DNA from: Halorhabdus tiamatea SARL4B
GTDB taxonomy: Archaea > Halobacteriota > Halobacteria > Halobacteriales > Haloarculaceae
Length of the DNA: 64,000 bases
Direction of reading: 5' to 3'
Assembly: GCF_000470655.1 (NCBI RefSeq)
Contig: NC_021921.1
Span: forward strand, 2,294,001 to 2,358,000
Shown here: positions 42,615-51,509 of the stretch, one piece after another
Numbering within the stretch: the stretch's first letter is position 1
Layout: each line of letters starts with the position of its first letter
Made by a program: the position numbers and the translations under genes
The notes under the pieces: generated by a model
What the model saw: the letters and a program-made list of their open reading frames with translations, nothing else
Told to the model about the DNA's origin: nothing
The model's database searches: none

Positions 42615-43352
42615 ATGGACCGTGCGGTGTTGCGCGAGGACATGGTAGACGGGCTCCGTCACCGGAATGAGAGCCTGCTCAGCGAGGCCTCGGTCGCGAG
42701 TGCGATGGGATCAGTCCCGCGCCACGACTTCTTCGACGACGACCGCACGGCGTACGCCGATCGGGAGACCGAGCGGCTCGGAACCCGCGTACTCGCGCCC
42801 AGCACCGTCGCGCGGCTGTTCGACGCGCTCGCGCCCGATCCCGACGATTCGGTCCTGATCGTCGGAGCCGGGATCGGGTATACCGCCGCTCTCGCCGCGG
42901 AGATCGTCGGCCCTCAGCGGGTTGAGGCCGTCGACATCACCCGCCGGGTGGTCTACGAGGCTCGCGAGAATCTCGCCAGCGCCGGCTACGACGCCGTGCT
43001 CGTCGACTGCCGTGACGGTAGCGAGGGCCTCCCGGAATACGCCCCCTACGATCGGATTCTGCTCGAAGCCGCGGCGGTGAATCCCCCACGCGCACTGCTG
43101 GACCAACTCGCCCCCGATGGCCGGTTGGTCATGCCTCTGGGAGCGCGCGACCAGACGCTCGTGAGTGTCGAAGGTGGCGACGTCACCGAGCGTCACGGCG
43201 GCGTCGCCTTCGCCCCGTTGCTCGTCGAGGGCGAGCAAAGCGGTGCCGTCGAACGCAACCGGACCCACCGCGAGGACCGCGAGCGCGCCCAGCAGGCCGC
43301 CCAGTCCCGAACCGGCTGGGAACAGGACTGGATCGACTGGGACGGGTACTGA
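42615..43352 (+). CDS. PCMT-family methyltransferase paralogue, divergent
   Basis: 245 residues, same fold as the gene upstream: SVPRHDFFDDDRTAYADRETER aligns with the PCMT start, and VLIVGAGIGYTAALAAEIVG with SAM motif I. The GxxISxPxM substrate motif is replaced by GTRVLAPSTVARL, so it may act on another target or bind SAM only. The C-terminal extension (about 205-245) is charged and ends WIDWDGY. The pair pcm-paralogue is probably co-transcribed. Confidence 0.85.
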   Translation: MDRAVLREDMVDGLRHRNESLLSEASVASAMGSVPRHDFFDDDRTAYADRETERLGTRVLAPSTVARLFDALAPDPDDSVLIVGAGIGYTAALAAEIVGPQRVEAVDITRRVVYEARENLASAGYDAVLVDCRDGSEGLPEYAPYDRILLEAAAVNPPRALLDQLAPDGRLVMPLGARDQTLVSVEGGDVTERHGGVAFAPLLVEGEQSGAVERNRTHREDRERAQQAAQSRTGWEQDWIDWDGY

Positions 43353-43421
43353 CGGTTGGGGCTCGGCGACCAAAGCGGCTGTATCGTAACCTACGTGTAT
43401 CCACTCGGTGAAGCCCAGCCA

Positions 43422-43802
43422 ATGGCAGGCGAGAGTCACTCGCTCGCGCGCGTCGAACCGCTAGTGTTGATCGCCGTCGGCGGGTTCGCCGGGGCAATCC
43501 TTCGATACGCCCTCGCTACGGGGCTGTCAGCGTCGATCTACGGGACGCTCGCCGCGAACGCGCTGGGGAGTTTCGGACTTGGCGTCCTGCTGTACGAGCG
43601 TCACCTGGCGAACGCGATCGCCCCCGAAACCCGTCTGCTCGCCGGCACTGGCTTTCTCTCGTCGTTTACGACGTACAGCACGTTCGCCGCCGAGACGGCC
43701 GCGCTGTCACCGACCCTCGCAGCCGGAAACGTCCTGGCGAACTACGGCCTCGGCATCGCGGGCGTCCTCGCCGGCAGAGCGGTCGCACGGGGACTCATAT
43801 GA
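43422..43802 (+). CDS. crcB: Fluoride channel subunit CrcB, first copy
   Basis: 126 residues, four membrane helices. GGFAGAILRYAL, NALGSFGLGVLLYE and GTGFLSSFTTYSTFAAET carry the CrcB/Fluc marks (the F-T-T-[FY]-S-T-F motif lines the fluoride pore). Its stop overlaps the next gene start (ATGA), so the two probably form a heterodimeric channel that exports fluoride. No fluoride riboswitch consensus is seen upstream. Confidence 0.92.
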   Translation: MAGESHSLARVEPLVLIAVGGFAGAILRYALATGLSASIYGTLAANALGSFGLGVLLYERHLANAIAPETRLLAGTGFLSSFTTYSTFAAETAALSPTLAAGNVLANYGLGIAGVLAGRAVARGLI

Positions 43803-44149
43803 ACCCGGCAGTCCTCGTCGGGATCGGCGGCACGCTCGGCGCACTCGCGCGACACCTGGTCGGCCAGCGGTTCGAGACTGCCTATGCCGATACGCTCGCC
43901 GTCAACGTCATCGGAAGCTTCATGCTGGGGACCATCGTGACTGCGCCGGTCGGCGACCCAGTCGCGCTGGCGTTCGGAACTGGCTTCTGTGGTGCGTTCA
44001 CCACGTTCTCGACGTTCGCCTTCGAGACCGTTCGGCTCTACGAGACTGGCCGGCGGCGACGTGCGGTCGCCAACGCGGCAGTCCACCTCGTCGCCGCGCT
44101 GATTGCCGTCGGCCTCGGCTCGCTGCTGGTCGGCGTCCTCACCGGGTGA
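43799..44149 (+). CDS. crcB: Fluoride channel subunit CrcB, second copy
   Basis: 116 residues, four helices. GGTLGALARHLVG, NVIGSFMLGTIV and GTGFCGAFTTFSTFAFETVRL match the family. Divergent from its partner (about one third identical by eye). Paired crcB genes with opposite membrane orientation are known in many prokaryotes. The gene converges on capA. Confidence 0.92.
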   Translation: MNPAVLVGIGGTLGALARHLVGQRFETAYADTLAVNVIGSFMLGTIVTAPVGDPVALAFGTGFCGAFTTFSTFAFETVRLYETGRRRRAVANAAVHLVAALIAVGLGSLLVGVLTG

Positions 44150-44205
44150 GCACGTGGACGATCACGCGATCGTGGTTCCCGTCCGGCGATTTCAGTAACG
44201 GTTCG

Positions 44206-45297
44206 TCAGCACGATCCAAGCGGAACGACCACGCCGTCATCGGTCCGTTCGACACCGGTCCCGAACGGTTCCGAGCGCTCGGCCATCGTCTCGTGGACCC
44301 ATCGGGAAATGTCGGCATCGGCCAGAGAAACCGCTCTGTTCTCGATCTCGACCGGGACGAGACGGAGTTCGTCGAGACGGCCGTCGGTCACGACTAACTC
44401 GAACAGCGCGCTGCGCTTGTTCTGTAGCCCGTCCTTGTGAATGTAGTCGTCGACGAAATCGCCGGCGTCGTAGATGATCGGTCGGCCCTGATACACTTCG
44501 ACGCCCTGGAGGACGTGGGCGCTGTGACCGTGGACCACGTCCACGCCGTGTCTGACGAGCCAGCGGGCAAACCGCTGCTGAGAGGCGCTTGGGAACGCTT
44601 CCCAGTTCGGTCCCCAGTGCAGCGACGCGACGACGAGGTCGGGATCGGCCGCGTTTGCGCGGTCGAGGGTGTTTCGGACAAGGGCACGCGTCGCGCCTTC
44701 GGACCGATCGAGTGGCGTGTAGGCCGTCCCGGGGCTGTGCTCGCCCGCGGCGTAGGCCGCCCACCGGTCGGTGAGTGAGATAACCGCGACGGTCAGACCG
44801 CCCGCGTCGAAGACGGCGGGTTCGAGCGCAGTATCGCGGTTTGGCCCTGCCCCGGTGTGTGCAACGCCCGCTTCGTCGAGGTTGGCGAGCGTCTCCTGGA
44901 GCCCCGATTCGCCGAAGTCCAGCACGTGGTTGTTGGCGAGTGCCGCGACCGAGACGTCCGCTGTCTCGAGTGCTGGCACCGCGAATTCGGGATCGGCCCT
45001 GAAGTAGTAGGTCTTGCCCGGCCATCGCTCGCCGCCGTCAGAGACACAGCTTTCCAGGTTCGCGACGAGCCCGTCCAGGGACCGGAGGCGTTCGAGGGTG
45101 GTCCCCCAGACGCCCGCGGGATCGGCGTCGGTCCAGCGGTCGTTCACACCCCGCCCGAGCATCACGTCGCCGACGAAGCCGATTCGAGCGTCGGCTGATC
45201 CCGCGTCCAGTCCACCCCGAGAACGACGGGACGGTGCGCCCAGACACCCCGCCGTGCCAGCGACGGCCGCCAACAAACTCCGGCGCGTCCACGTCAT
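44206..45297 (-). CDS. CapA/YwtB-family lipoprotein (metallophosphatase fold)
   Basis: 363 residues. Tat lipoprotein signal: TRRSLLAAVAGTAGC (RR at 5-6, Cys18). The CapA fold is marked by GFVGDVMLGRGVN (about 40-52), ANLESCVSD, AALANNHVLDFGESGL and SLHWGPNWE, then HGHSAHVLQGVEVYQGR. CapA relatives occur in poly-gamma-glutamate synthesis in bacteria; here no capBC genes are near, so its function is open. It is anchored outside the membrane by inference from the signal. Confidence 0.88.
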   Translation of the reverse strand: MTWTRRSLLAAVAGTAGCLGAPSRRSRGGLDAGSADARIGFVGDVMLGRGVNDRWTDADPAGVWGTTLERLRSLDGLVANLESCVSDGGERWPGKTYYFRADPEFAVPALETADVSVAALANNHVLDFGESGLQETLANLDEAGVAHTGAGPNRDTALEPAVFDAGGLTVAVISLTDRWAAYAAGEHSPGTAYTPLDRSEGATRALVRNTLDRANAADPDLVVASLHWGPNWEAFPSASQQRFARWLVRHGVDVVHGHSAHVLQGVEVYQGRPIIYDAGDFVDDYIHKDGLQNKRSALFELVVTDGRLDELRLVPVEIENRAVSLADADISRWVHETMAERSEPFGTGVERTDDGVVVPLGSC

Positions 45298-45423
45298 CCT
45301 TCGGAGTCACGGGGCCTGTCGATTTGAAGTCTGTGGCGCGACTGCTGGGTTCTTGACTCGCCGTCGATCCGGCGTCGGCACACCGTCCGAACACCCTTGA
45401 CGTCCCGGCCCGTATCTTCTACT

Positions 45424-45918
45424 ATGCGTGTCCTCGTCGTCGGTGCGACTGGATTCGTCGGCCGCCAGCTCGTTGAGTCGCTGCACTCGGCCGGCCACGA
45501 CGTCGTCGCCTTCTCCCGGAGCGCGAGCCAGTCCCAATTTTCGGACGACGTCGAGCTATTCGAGGGTGACCTCGGCGATCCGACGTCGCTTGAGGGACTT
45601 TGCGACGGGATCGACGTCGCCTACTACCTGATTCACTCCCTGACAGCCGATAACTTCGCCGACTTGGATCGGACCTACGCCCGCCGGTTCCGGGAGGTGG
45701 CGTCCGCGGCCGGCGTCGACCGGGTGGTCTATCTGAGCGGGATCAGCGGTGACGAGCGGAACCTCTCGCCACACCTCGCGTCCCGCAGGGAGGTCGAATC
45801 GGTCCTGGAGGCCGGGAGCTTCGACCTGACCGTCCTCCGTGCGGCAATCATTATCGGGGCCGGCAGCGTGAGCTTTCGCATCGTCGACGACCTCACCGAC
45901 CGGCTCCCCGTAGTCACC
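45424..45918 (+). pseudogene. NAD(P)-binding SDR (NmrA/epimerase-like), truncated by an IS element
   Basis: About 165 residues remain of a protein that normally has about 280-300. The start VLVVGATGFVGRQL is the atypical-SDR nucleotide motif, and YYLIHSL, VVYLSGI and LRAAIIIGAGSVSF match the NmrA/NDUFA9-like family. After LPVVT the frame enters insertion-sequence DNA and stops at 45981. The missing C-terminal half is not found on the other side of the element, so it was deleted or lost. The promoter side (45298-45423) is shared with capA and looks intact. Confidence 0.8.
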
Positions 45919-45922
45919 TTCA

Positions 45923-45938
45923 CCGCCCAGAAGGGCGG
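45923..45938 (-). other. Terminal hairpin of the IS element (likely omega-RNA end)
   Basis: CCGCCC-AGAA-GGGCGG, a perfect 6-bp stem, 30 bases beyond the tnpB stop at the element end. In TnpB systems the guide RNA covers the 3' end of tnpB and the element's right end, so this stem would close its scaffold and the flanking SDR sequence would be the guide (inference). Confidence 0.5.
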
Positions 45939-45967
45939 AGCTTGTCGGTGGACTCCCGTTCTGACCA

Positions 45968-47209
45968 CTAAACGGTGGTAGGCGTGTAAATGCCGTTCAC
46001 GTTCAACGTCCCCGACTTCAGGGCAAGATGACTGGTTACCCCTCCAGACCCAGACTTGTGCCAGTTCTGGAGTAGTTTCCGAGCGATGTTCTTCGCGGCG
46101 TTGTAGTCGGCGTGGTACTCGCGCCCACATTTTAGACATTCGAACTCGTCGCTGTCTCTGTTGTCGTCGTGCGTGAAGCTACAGTCAACGTGGCTACACC
46201 GTTGACTGGTGTACTGTGGCGCGATCTTCTCGACGGCGATACCATACTCAGCAGCTTTGTACTCGGTGTACTCTTGGATACGACGGAACGCCCACTGCTG
46301 GAACTTCGACGCGTTCGAGATACGTTTGCGGATATGTTTCAGCTTCTCGAACGCGATGTGCGTACAGTCGTGGGCGAGAGCTTCCTGTACCAGTCCCTTC
46401 GAGACACGGTGGAGGTAGTCTTCGCTCCAGTTGGCGAATCGCCCACCGAGTGATTGCATCGTCAAGTGGGCCGACCGCGTTCCTGCCTGTTGCATCTTCC
46501 CACGCCGCTTTTCGTATTCTCGGCGTTTGTGGTTGAGGTAGTCGGCGTTGCCGATGAACGCGCCACTCGAAGTGACGGCAAGGTGTCCATCCACATTCAA
46601 GTCTACGCCGAGAACCGTTCCGTTCTCGGCATCTTCCGGCTCTGTGTCCGTCTCTTTCACGACAGCGATGTGGAGGTAGTAGTCGCCGTCACGGTGATGC
46701 AACGTCGCTTCGCGTTTCTCCCACTCTTTACAGAAGTATGTCGTCGGTGGGACGTCTTCGTCAGGGAGGACATACTCAGCTTCGATACGGCCGTCCACAG
46801 TGGCAAGCGTGGCGTAGTCGTCGTAGTAGGTGATTGCGTTGCGGTTGTAGACGACTGAATCCGACGTGAATTGTGGTTTCGAGGGATTCTCGCCGTCTTT
46901 GCGTTGTTCGGCACAGGAATCGAGTGCGTCGGCGGCCCGATTCCGCGCGGCACACACGAGGTCAGCGTTGAGTTCGTCGGTCGCTTCGCGTACTGCGTCG
47001 TATGTCCGGTCGTGGAGTTCAGTTTTCGACGTGACGATATAGCCGTCTTCAGTGCCGTTCCATCCGTCGTCTGCAGCCATCTGAGCGGCCTGTTTGAAGC
47101 GCTCTATCGTCTCTTGGAGAAGGCGGTGAGCATCGTCACCTACGTCAAGTTTCTCGTCACCTACGTCAAGTTTCACGACGGCAGTACGTCGAAGCTCCAC
47201 AGTATCCAT
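45968..47209 (-). CDS. tnpB: RNA-guided endonuclease TnpB
   Basis: 413 residues, full length. RuvC residues are all visible: Asp in VLGVDLNVDGHL (about 199), Glu in IAFEKLKHIRKR and Asp in HADYNAAKNIARK. The zinc finger lies between them (CSHVDC and CLKCG). Near the N-terminus KLDVGDE is duplicated by a 21-base tandem repeat (47133-47173). TnpB cuts DNA under guidance of an RNA from the element end and helps the element persist at its site. Reads against the disrupted SDR gene. Confidence 0.92.
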   Translation of the reverse strand: MDTVELRRTAVVKLDVGDEKLDVGDDAHRLLQETIERFKQAAQMAADDGWNGTEDGYIVTSKTELHDRTYDAVREATDELNADLVCAARNRAADALDSCAEQRKDGENPSKPQFTSDSVVYNRNAITYYDDYATLATVDGRIEAEYVLPDEDVPPTTYFCKEWEKREATLHHRDGDYYLHIAVVKETDTEPEDAENGTVLGVDLNVDGHLAVTSSGAFIGNADYLNHKRREYEKRRGKMQQAGTRSAHLTMQSLGGRFANWSEDYLHRVSKGLVQEALAHDCTHIAFEKLKHIRKRISNASKFQQWAFRRIQEYTEYKAAEYGIAVEKIAPQYTSQRCSHVDCSFTHDDNRDSDEFECLKCGREYHADYNAAKNIARKLLQNWHKSGSGGVTSHLALKSGTLNVNGIYTPTTV

Positions 47210-47440
47210 ATGTATTTGAGTAAGTATAAAAGTTACTCATATAGTGAAATAACACTGGGGAGTCAGCTGTGGGATAGCCGGTGGATTGCTGTATAGAGCG
47301 TACGCGATTCCCTCCAGCCCTGTTCGTTCCTCGGTTCTGACTAGGTCAGAACACTCGTCACTCACGGGAAGGGCGCGATTCCCTCGCTGTATCAAGATGG
47401 CCTCGGCACTCATAGGGTTCGTCATCGCCGGGTAGTCACC

Positions 47441-47557
47441 CCGGCTCGGCCCGGTCGCTCGTCATCGGCCACTCACTCTTTCGCCCGGGCTCGGCAAAAC
47501 CGTTGCTTACCGGGACGCCGACAATACATTCACGACCCGACCGGCCGAAGACCCGCT
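47441..47557. other. Gap between the IS element and rtcA, no gene seen
   Basis: It must hold the rtcA promoter; only weak TATA-like bases (for example around 47504-47510) are present. No remnant of the SDR C-terminus could be read here in any frame. Confidence 0.4.
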
Positions 47558-48577
47558 ATGCTCGAACTCGACGGCAGCGACGGCGGCGGCCAGCTTTTCC
47601 GCTCGGCGCTCACGCTATCGGCACTCACGACCACGGATTTCGAGATGGGAGACATTCGTGGCTCTCGACCCGAGCCAGGACTCAACCTACAGCATCTCAC
47701 CGCCCTCCAGACCGTCGCTGACATTACGAATGCTAGCGTCGAGGGGGCTAAGATCGGCTCCTCGACGGTCTCTTTCGAACCGGAGGAGCCGATGGGTGGC
47801 CACTACGAGGCGGCGATCGGGACGGCGGGCAGCGTGACGCTACTGTTCGACGCCGTGCTCCCGCTCGCGAGCGCACTGGATCGACCGCTGACCCTCACCG
47901 CAACCGGCGGAACGAGCGTCAAATGGTCGCCGTCGATGCCCTGGTATCGTCGGGTCAACCTCCCCTTGCTCCGCCGGAGTGGTCTCCTGGCCGCGATCGA
48001 CGTCGAACGACCGGGGTTCTATCCGGCTGGTGGCGGCCAGGCGAGGCTGTCGCTGGCTCCCTCACCCCTGTCGAAACTGTCTCTCCGTGACCCTGGTGAG
48101 CCCGAACGAGCGCTCGTCCACTCGACGGCGACGGCGGACCTCGCAGACAGCGACGTCGCCGAACGCCAGTCGAAACAGGCACGCGACCGATTGGCAGCCG
48201 CCTCCATCGATGTCGAGGTGACCGAACGGGCCACGCGCTACGTTTCCGCTGACTCGACGGGGACAATCGCCCTCCTCGTCCTGGCATACGATAACGGCGT
48301 GATCGGTGCTGACGCGCTGGGCGAGCCCGGCAAACCGGCCGAGGACGTCGCCGACGAGGCTGTCGACGCGGCGCTCACCGCACACGAGACCGGCGCGGCG
48401 GTCGACGAACACCTGGCCGACCAGTTGATCCCCTGGCTGGCCACCGTCGGCGGCGAGGTGCGGATCTCTCGGGTCACGGACCACGTCGGGACTCACGTCG
48501 ATCTCTTCGACGCGTTCGGGTTCGACGTGCGGATCGAACAAATCGACGACGGGCCGATCCTCGTCAGTGATGCCTGA
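47558..48577 (+). CDS. rtcA: RNA 3'-terminal phosphate cyclase
   Basis: 339 residues. MLELDGSDGGGQLFRSALTLSAL holds the GGGQ motif. FYPAGGGQARLSL is the second glycine motif, and AVDEHLADQLIPWLA carries the catalytic His that becomes adenylylated; GADALGEPGKPAEDV precedes it. The enzyme makes 2',3'-cyclic phosphate ends with ATP, for RNA repair or ligation. It converges on an aldo/keto reductase gene. No rtcB is in the window. Confidence 0.93.
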   Translation: MLELDGSDGGGQLFRSALTLSALTTTDFEMGDIRGSRPEPGLNLQHLTALQTVADITNASVEGAKIGSSTVSFEPEEPMGGHYEAAIGTAGSVTLLFDAVLPLASALDRPLTLTATGGTSVKWSPSMPWYRRVNLPLLRRSGLLAAIDVERPGFYPAGGGQARLSLAPSPLSKLSLRDPGEPERALVHSTATADLADSDVAERQSKQARDRLAAASIDVEVTERATRYVSADSTGTIALLVLAYDNGVIGADALGEPGKPAEDVADEAVDAALTAHETGAAVDEHLADQLIPWLATVGGEVRISRVTDHVGTHVDLFDAFGFDVRIEQIDDGPILVSDA

Positions 48578-48603
48578 GGGCGCAACTGGATCGGGTGTCC
48601 GTC

Positions 48604-49617
48604 TCAGGCGTTCGTCTGATAGAGATTGCCGTCCTCGTCGTAGCGTGCCTCGAAGATCCGATCGAACTGGTCGCGGCTCAACTCGATTTCGAGAGCACCG
48701 AGGTTCTCTTCGAGTTGCTCGACGGTGCGGGCTCCGACGATCGGCACCGTCACGAAGTCGGGCTGGTCGATCAGCCATCGGAGGGCGACCTGTGCGGGCG
48801 TGGCGTCGAGTTCGTCGGCGACGGCACGGACTTCCTCGAGGACGTGCCAGCCACGCTCGGAGACGTACCAGTCGGTGAACATCTCGTCGAGTTGGGCGCG
48901 GGTGTCCTCGGGCGCGTCGAGTTCGTAGGTCCCGTCGCCGACGCGTTCGTACTTGCCCGTCAGGAACCCGCCGGCCAGCGGCGAGTACGGGACGACCGCC
49001 AGATCCTGGTCGGCACAGACGTCTAGGTATTCGGCGACGTCCTCGTAGTAGGCGGCGTGAAAGAGCGGCTGGGTGACCGAGAAGGCCTCGTAGTTGTTGA
49101 CGTCGGCTTTCCAGAGGCCTTTGGTGAGTTTCCAGGCGTCGGCTGTCGAGAGGCCGACGTAGTTGACCTTGCCCTCGCTGACGAGGTCGTCGACTGTGCG
49201 GAGGGTCTTCTCGATCGGCGTCTCGTCGTCGAAACGGTGGAGATAGAGGATGTCGAGGTACTCCGTCCCCAGCCGGTCCAGCGAGCCCTCGACCTCCGCG
49301 CGGACGTTCTTCGCCGAGAGGTTCTCCTGGAACCGTGATTCGTTCGACCAGTAACACTTCGAGGCGACGACGTAGTCCTCACGGTCTCGATTCTCGAGCC
49401 ACTCGCCGATCCACCGCTCGCTGTCGCCGCCGCCGTAGCCATTGGCGGTGTCGATGAAGTTCCCACCCGCCTCCGCGTAGGCATCTAAGAGCTCGTGTGC
49501 CTCTTTCCGGCCCGTCTCGACGACGCCGCTCTCTTCGTGTTCTTTCCCGAAGCGCCAGGTGCCAAGGGCGATCGGTGAGACCTGCAGTCCCGTCTTCCCG
49601 AGTCGTCGATAATACAT
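48604..49617 (-). CDS. Aldo/keto reductase
   Basis: 337 residues. The start MYYRRLGKTGLQVSPIALG and the catalytic Asp/Tyr in FIDTANGYGGGDSE, Lys in VVASKCYWS and His in YLHRFDD (Tyr-His-Lys-Asp tetrad) are visible. IVGARTVEQLEENLGAL is the NADP-binding tail. The Kv-beta/YhdN-like subgroup is likely. ATG at 49617 is preferred, since TATTTATTATT on the minus strand (about 49641-49651) predicts a start within a few bases of it; longer frames upstream are excluded. Confidence 0.92.
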   Translation of the reverse strand: MYYRRLGKTGLQVSPIALGTWRFGKEHEESGVVETGRKEAHELLDAYAEAGGNFIDTANGYGGGDSERWIGEWLENRDREDYVVASKCYWSNESRFQENLSAKNVRAEVEGSLDRLGTEYLDILYLHRFDDETPIEKTLRTVDDLVSEGKVNYVGLSTADAWKLTKGLWKADVNNYEAFSVTQPLFHAAYYEDVAEYLDVCADQDLAVVPYSPLAGGFLTGKYERVGDGTYELDAPEDTRAQLDEMFTDWYVSERGWHVLEEVRAVADELDATPAQVALRWLIDQPDFVTVPIVGARTVEQLEENLGALEIELSRDQFDRIFEARYDEDGNLYQTNA

Positions 49618-49770
49618 ACCTTCGAAACTGGGGGCGGCGGAATAATAAATACCGGGTCGTCCGTTCAGTCGTCGATCCCGTCCGTACGCACTCGCCGAAC
49701 AGGTCGACTTCGAGCCGTTCGCGGCCGCCACGTGCAGGGAGAACGCTACGAGGGGTTCGCGACGACTGGG

Positions 49771-51360
49771 TCAGGACCCACTCTCGCTCGCAACGGACTC
49801 GTACTTGTACACGTCGATATATGTGAACGCTTCGTGACGTGTCGTCGTGAGGCCTGCGTCGTCCATCGATTGGCGGACCGTGGCTCGCTGGGATGCGTTC
49901 TGGTGGGTGACGAGTAGCCAGACAGTATCGGCGTCTCTGACTGTCATTGTGACCTCTGGACCAGACGCGCCCGCCGGCAGTGTGGCGTGCGAGAGGTCCT
50001 CGCGAGTCGAATAGTAGTCATAGGCGTCGGTCGCCCAGAATGGCGTGACGACGACGAGATCCCCGCTCTCGGCGTTGTTCTCTATCACGCCGACGGCACT
50101 GTCGTACTCGTGTTTGTGTGATTCGGTGTACAGACCAGCCAGCGGCACCCCGAGGACGAGCACGATCATCCCGACCGCGAGGATCGTCGCCCTGTCGGTG
50201 TCTGCCAATAGTGTCACCGCCCGCGCCAGGAGGATCAGTAGAGCGACGCCTGCCGGGGCCGTGAATCGGTCGAACAGCAGCGGCGTCACGAGTACTGAGG
50301 CCGCCGATATCGCGGCGAGCGGGACGATTAGCCAGCACGCCAGGAACGCATCCGGGCGCAGTTGCGCCCGGTCGGGGTCCGCTATCTCGCCGTCGCCGTC
50401 GTCCGCTTCATCCCCGGCGAGGACGTGGCGGACGGCGAGAAACGCCAGCAGGGCAAGTGCGGCGAGCGTCACGAGTTCGCCGACGACCAGGAGGCCATCG
50501 CCCGCGACCGTCCAGAGACTCGGGCGGTGGAACGTCGATGCCGGTGGGACCGTTCGTCCGACGTGCGAGCCCAGGATCTCCCAGAATCTGACCGGTGTGA
50601 TCGGCGGAATCCATTCGACTCTCGAAACGAGGCGGCCGGAACCGAGCATATCGCTGAGGAGGATGAGGTAGTACGGAGCGGCGATGAACCCGACCCTCGT
50701 CTGCATGTTCCTCCAGTCGACGAACCACTCCCTGGCGTCCGTACGGTCGACGAACGCTAGGACGTAGACGGTCTGGGCGAACGGGATCAGGATGCCGAAG
50801 GCGTGTGTGTACACCAGTATCACGGTGGCGATGCCGTAGCCCCACTCGCTGCGCCACCATCCGGGAGCCCCATCGAGCCACCCGAGCATAGCATAACTCG
50901 CCCACACCGTCAGGAACGTCATGACCGCGTACATTCGCGCCTCCTGGGCGTAGTAGACGTAGAACGGCGAAAGTGTGAACAGGAGTGCCGAGAAGAGTCC
51001 GACCCGGCGGTCGTATAGCCGGCGTGCGATCGCGTACACGAACGGGATGGAGGCGACGCTGGCAAGGAGTGACAGCGCCCGGATCGAGACCGCCGAGACT
51101 CCGGTCACCCGGGTCCAGACCCACAGTATGGCGTAATACAGCGGCGGATGGACATCTTCGGTCGGGAGGACGAACACAATGTTTCTGATCCCGCGGTCGA
51201 GGACGACTCTGGCCGTGTAGACTTCGTCGTACCAGAGACTCTCTGCGCCGATGGCGTACGCTCGCAGACCGAACGCGACGAGGACGATCCCCGCCAGAAG
51301 GACGTGTTCGCGGCGCACCCGATCGAGGTGCGTCTCCAGCGAGGACGCGGGCCGACTCAT
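49771..51360 (-). CDS. GT39-type membrane glycosyltransferase
   Basis: 529 residues with about ten to twelve hydrophobic segments. The first outer loop contains ESLWYDEVYTA with the acidic pair typical of GT-C enzymes, followed by DVHPPLYYAILW and SPFYVYYAQEARMYAV, as in the PMT/ArnT family. It probably transfers a sugar from a dolichyl phosphate to protein or another polymer at the outer face of the membrane; N- or O-glycosylation of the cell wall glycoprotein is possible. ATG at 51360 is used; 17 residues upstream lack membrane or motif support. Confidence 0.82.
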   Translation of the reverse strand: MSRPASSLETHLDRVRREHVLLAGIVLVAFGLRAYAIGAESLWYDEVYTARVVLDRGIRNIVFVLPTEDVHPPLYYAILWVWTRVTGVSAVSIRALSLLASVASIPFVYAIARRLYDRRVGLFSALLFTLSPFYVYYAQEARMYAVMTFLTVWASYAMLGWLDGAPGWWRSEWGYGIATVILVYTHAFGILIPFAQTVYVLAFVDRTDAREWFVDWRNMQTRVGFIAAPYYLILLSDMLGSGRLVSRVEWIPPITPVRFWEILGSHVGRTVPPASTFHRPSLWTVAGDGLLVVGELVTLAALALLAFLAVRHVLAGDEADDGDGEIADPDRAQLRPDAFLACWLIVPLAAISAASVLVTPLLFDRFTAPAGVALLILLARAVTLLADTDRATILAVGMIVLVLGVPLAGLYTESHKHEYDSAVGVIENNAESGDLVVVTPFWATDAYDYYSTREDLSHATLPAGASGPEVTMTVRDADTVWLLVTHQNASQRATVRQSMDDAGLTTTRHEAFTYIDVYKYESVASESGS

Positions 51361-51509
51361 GGATCGCCTCTCGCACGTTCCCAGGCCACTGGCGGTGCTG
51401 GCCCCACCCACGTACGCCTCTCATTCTCGGTTACCACGAGATACCACGGCAGCGACATATCCCGAGCGTTACCCGCCTGTTCCTTAATTCTTCTGCGAAT
51501 TGAGAGAAA

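Larger units (their letters stand above)
45919..47440 (-). mobile_element. IS200/IS605-group element of the IS1341 type (tnpB only)
   Basis: Carries tnpB but no tnpA, so it would need a transposase in trans. The element end past the tnpB stop has a perfect hairpin (45923-45938). The other end is not certain: 5-6 base arms around a TATA (47218-47238) and the palindrome GTTCTGAC/GTCAGAAC (about 47334-47352) lie there. GTAGTCACC occurs at both 45910-45918 and 47432-47440 and is used here to set provisional limits, although this group does not normally duplicate its target. Confidence 0.65.

Noticed and set aside
43353-43421. Possible fluoride riboswitch ahead of crcB
   Set aside because: The gap is only 69 bases and shows none of the conserved fluoride riboswitch sequence.
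47237-47425. 62-residue minus-strand frame upstream of tnpB
   Set aside because: No TATA or ribosome site and no known domain. It may be part of the IS left end; the duplicated GCGATTCCCTC bases in it look like element structure rather than a gene.
47432-47560. Remains of the SDR C-terminus joined to rtcA
   Set aside because: The frame after the second GTAGTCACC stays open into rtcA, but the residues do not resemble the SDR family; open frames are common at this GC content.
49618-49731. 38-residue N-terminal extension of the aldo/keto reductase
   Set aside because: A strong TATA box (about 49641-49651) lies inside the extension, and the family starts at MYYRRLGKTG.
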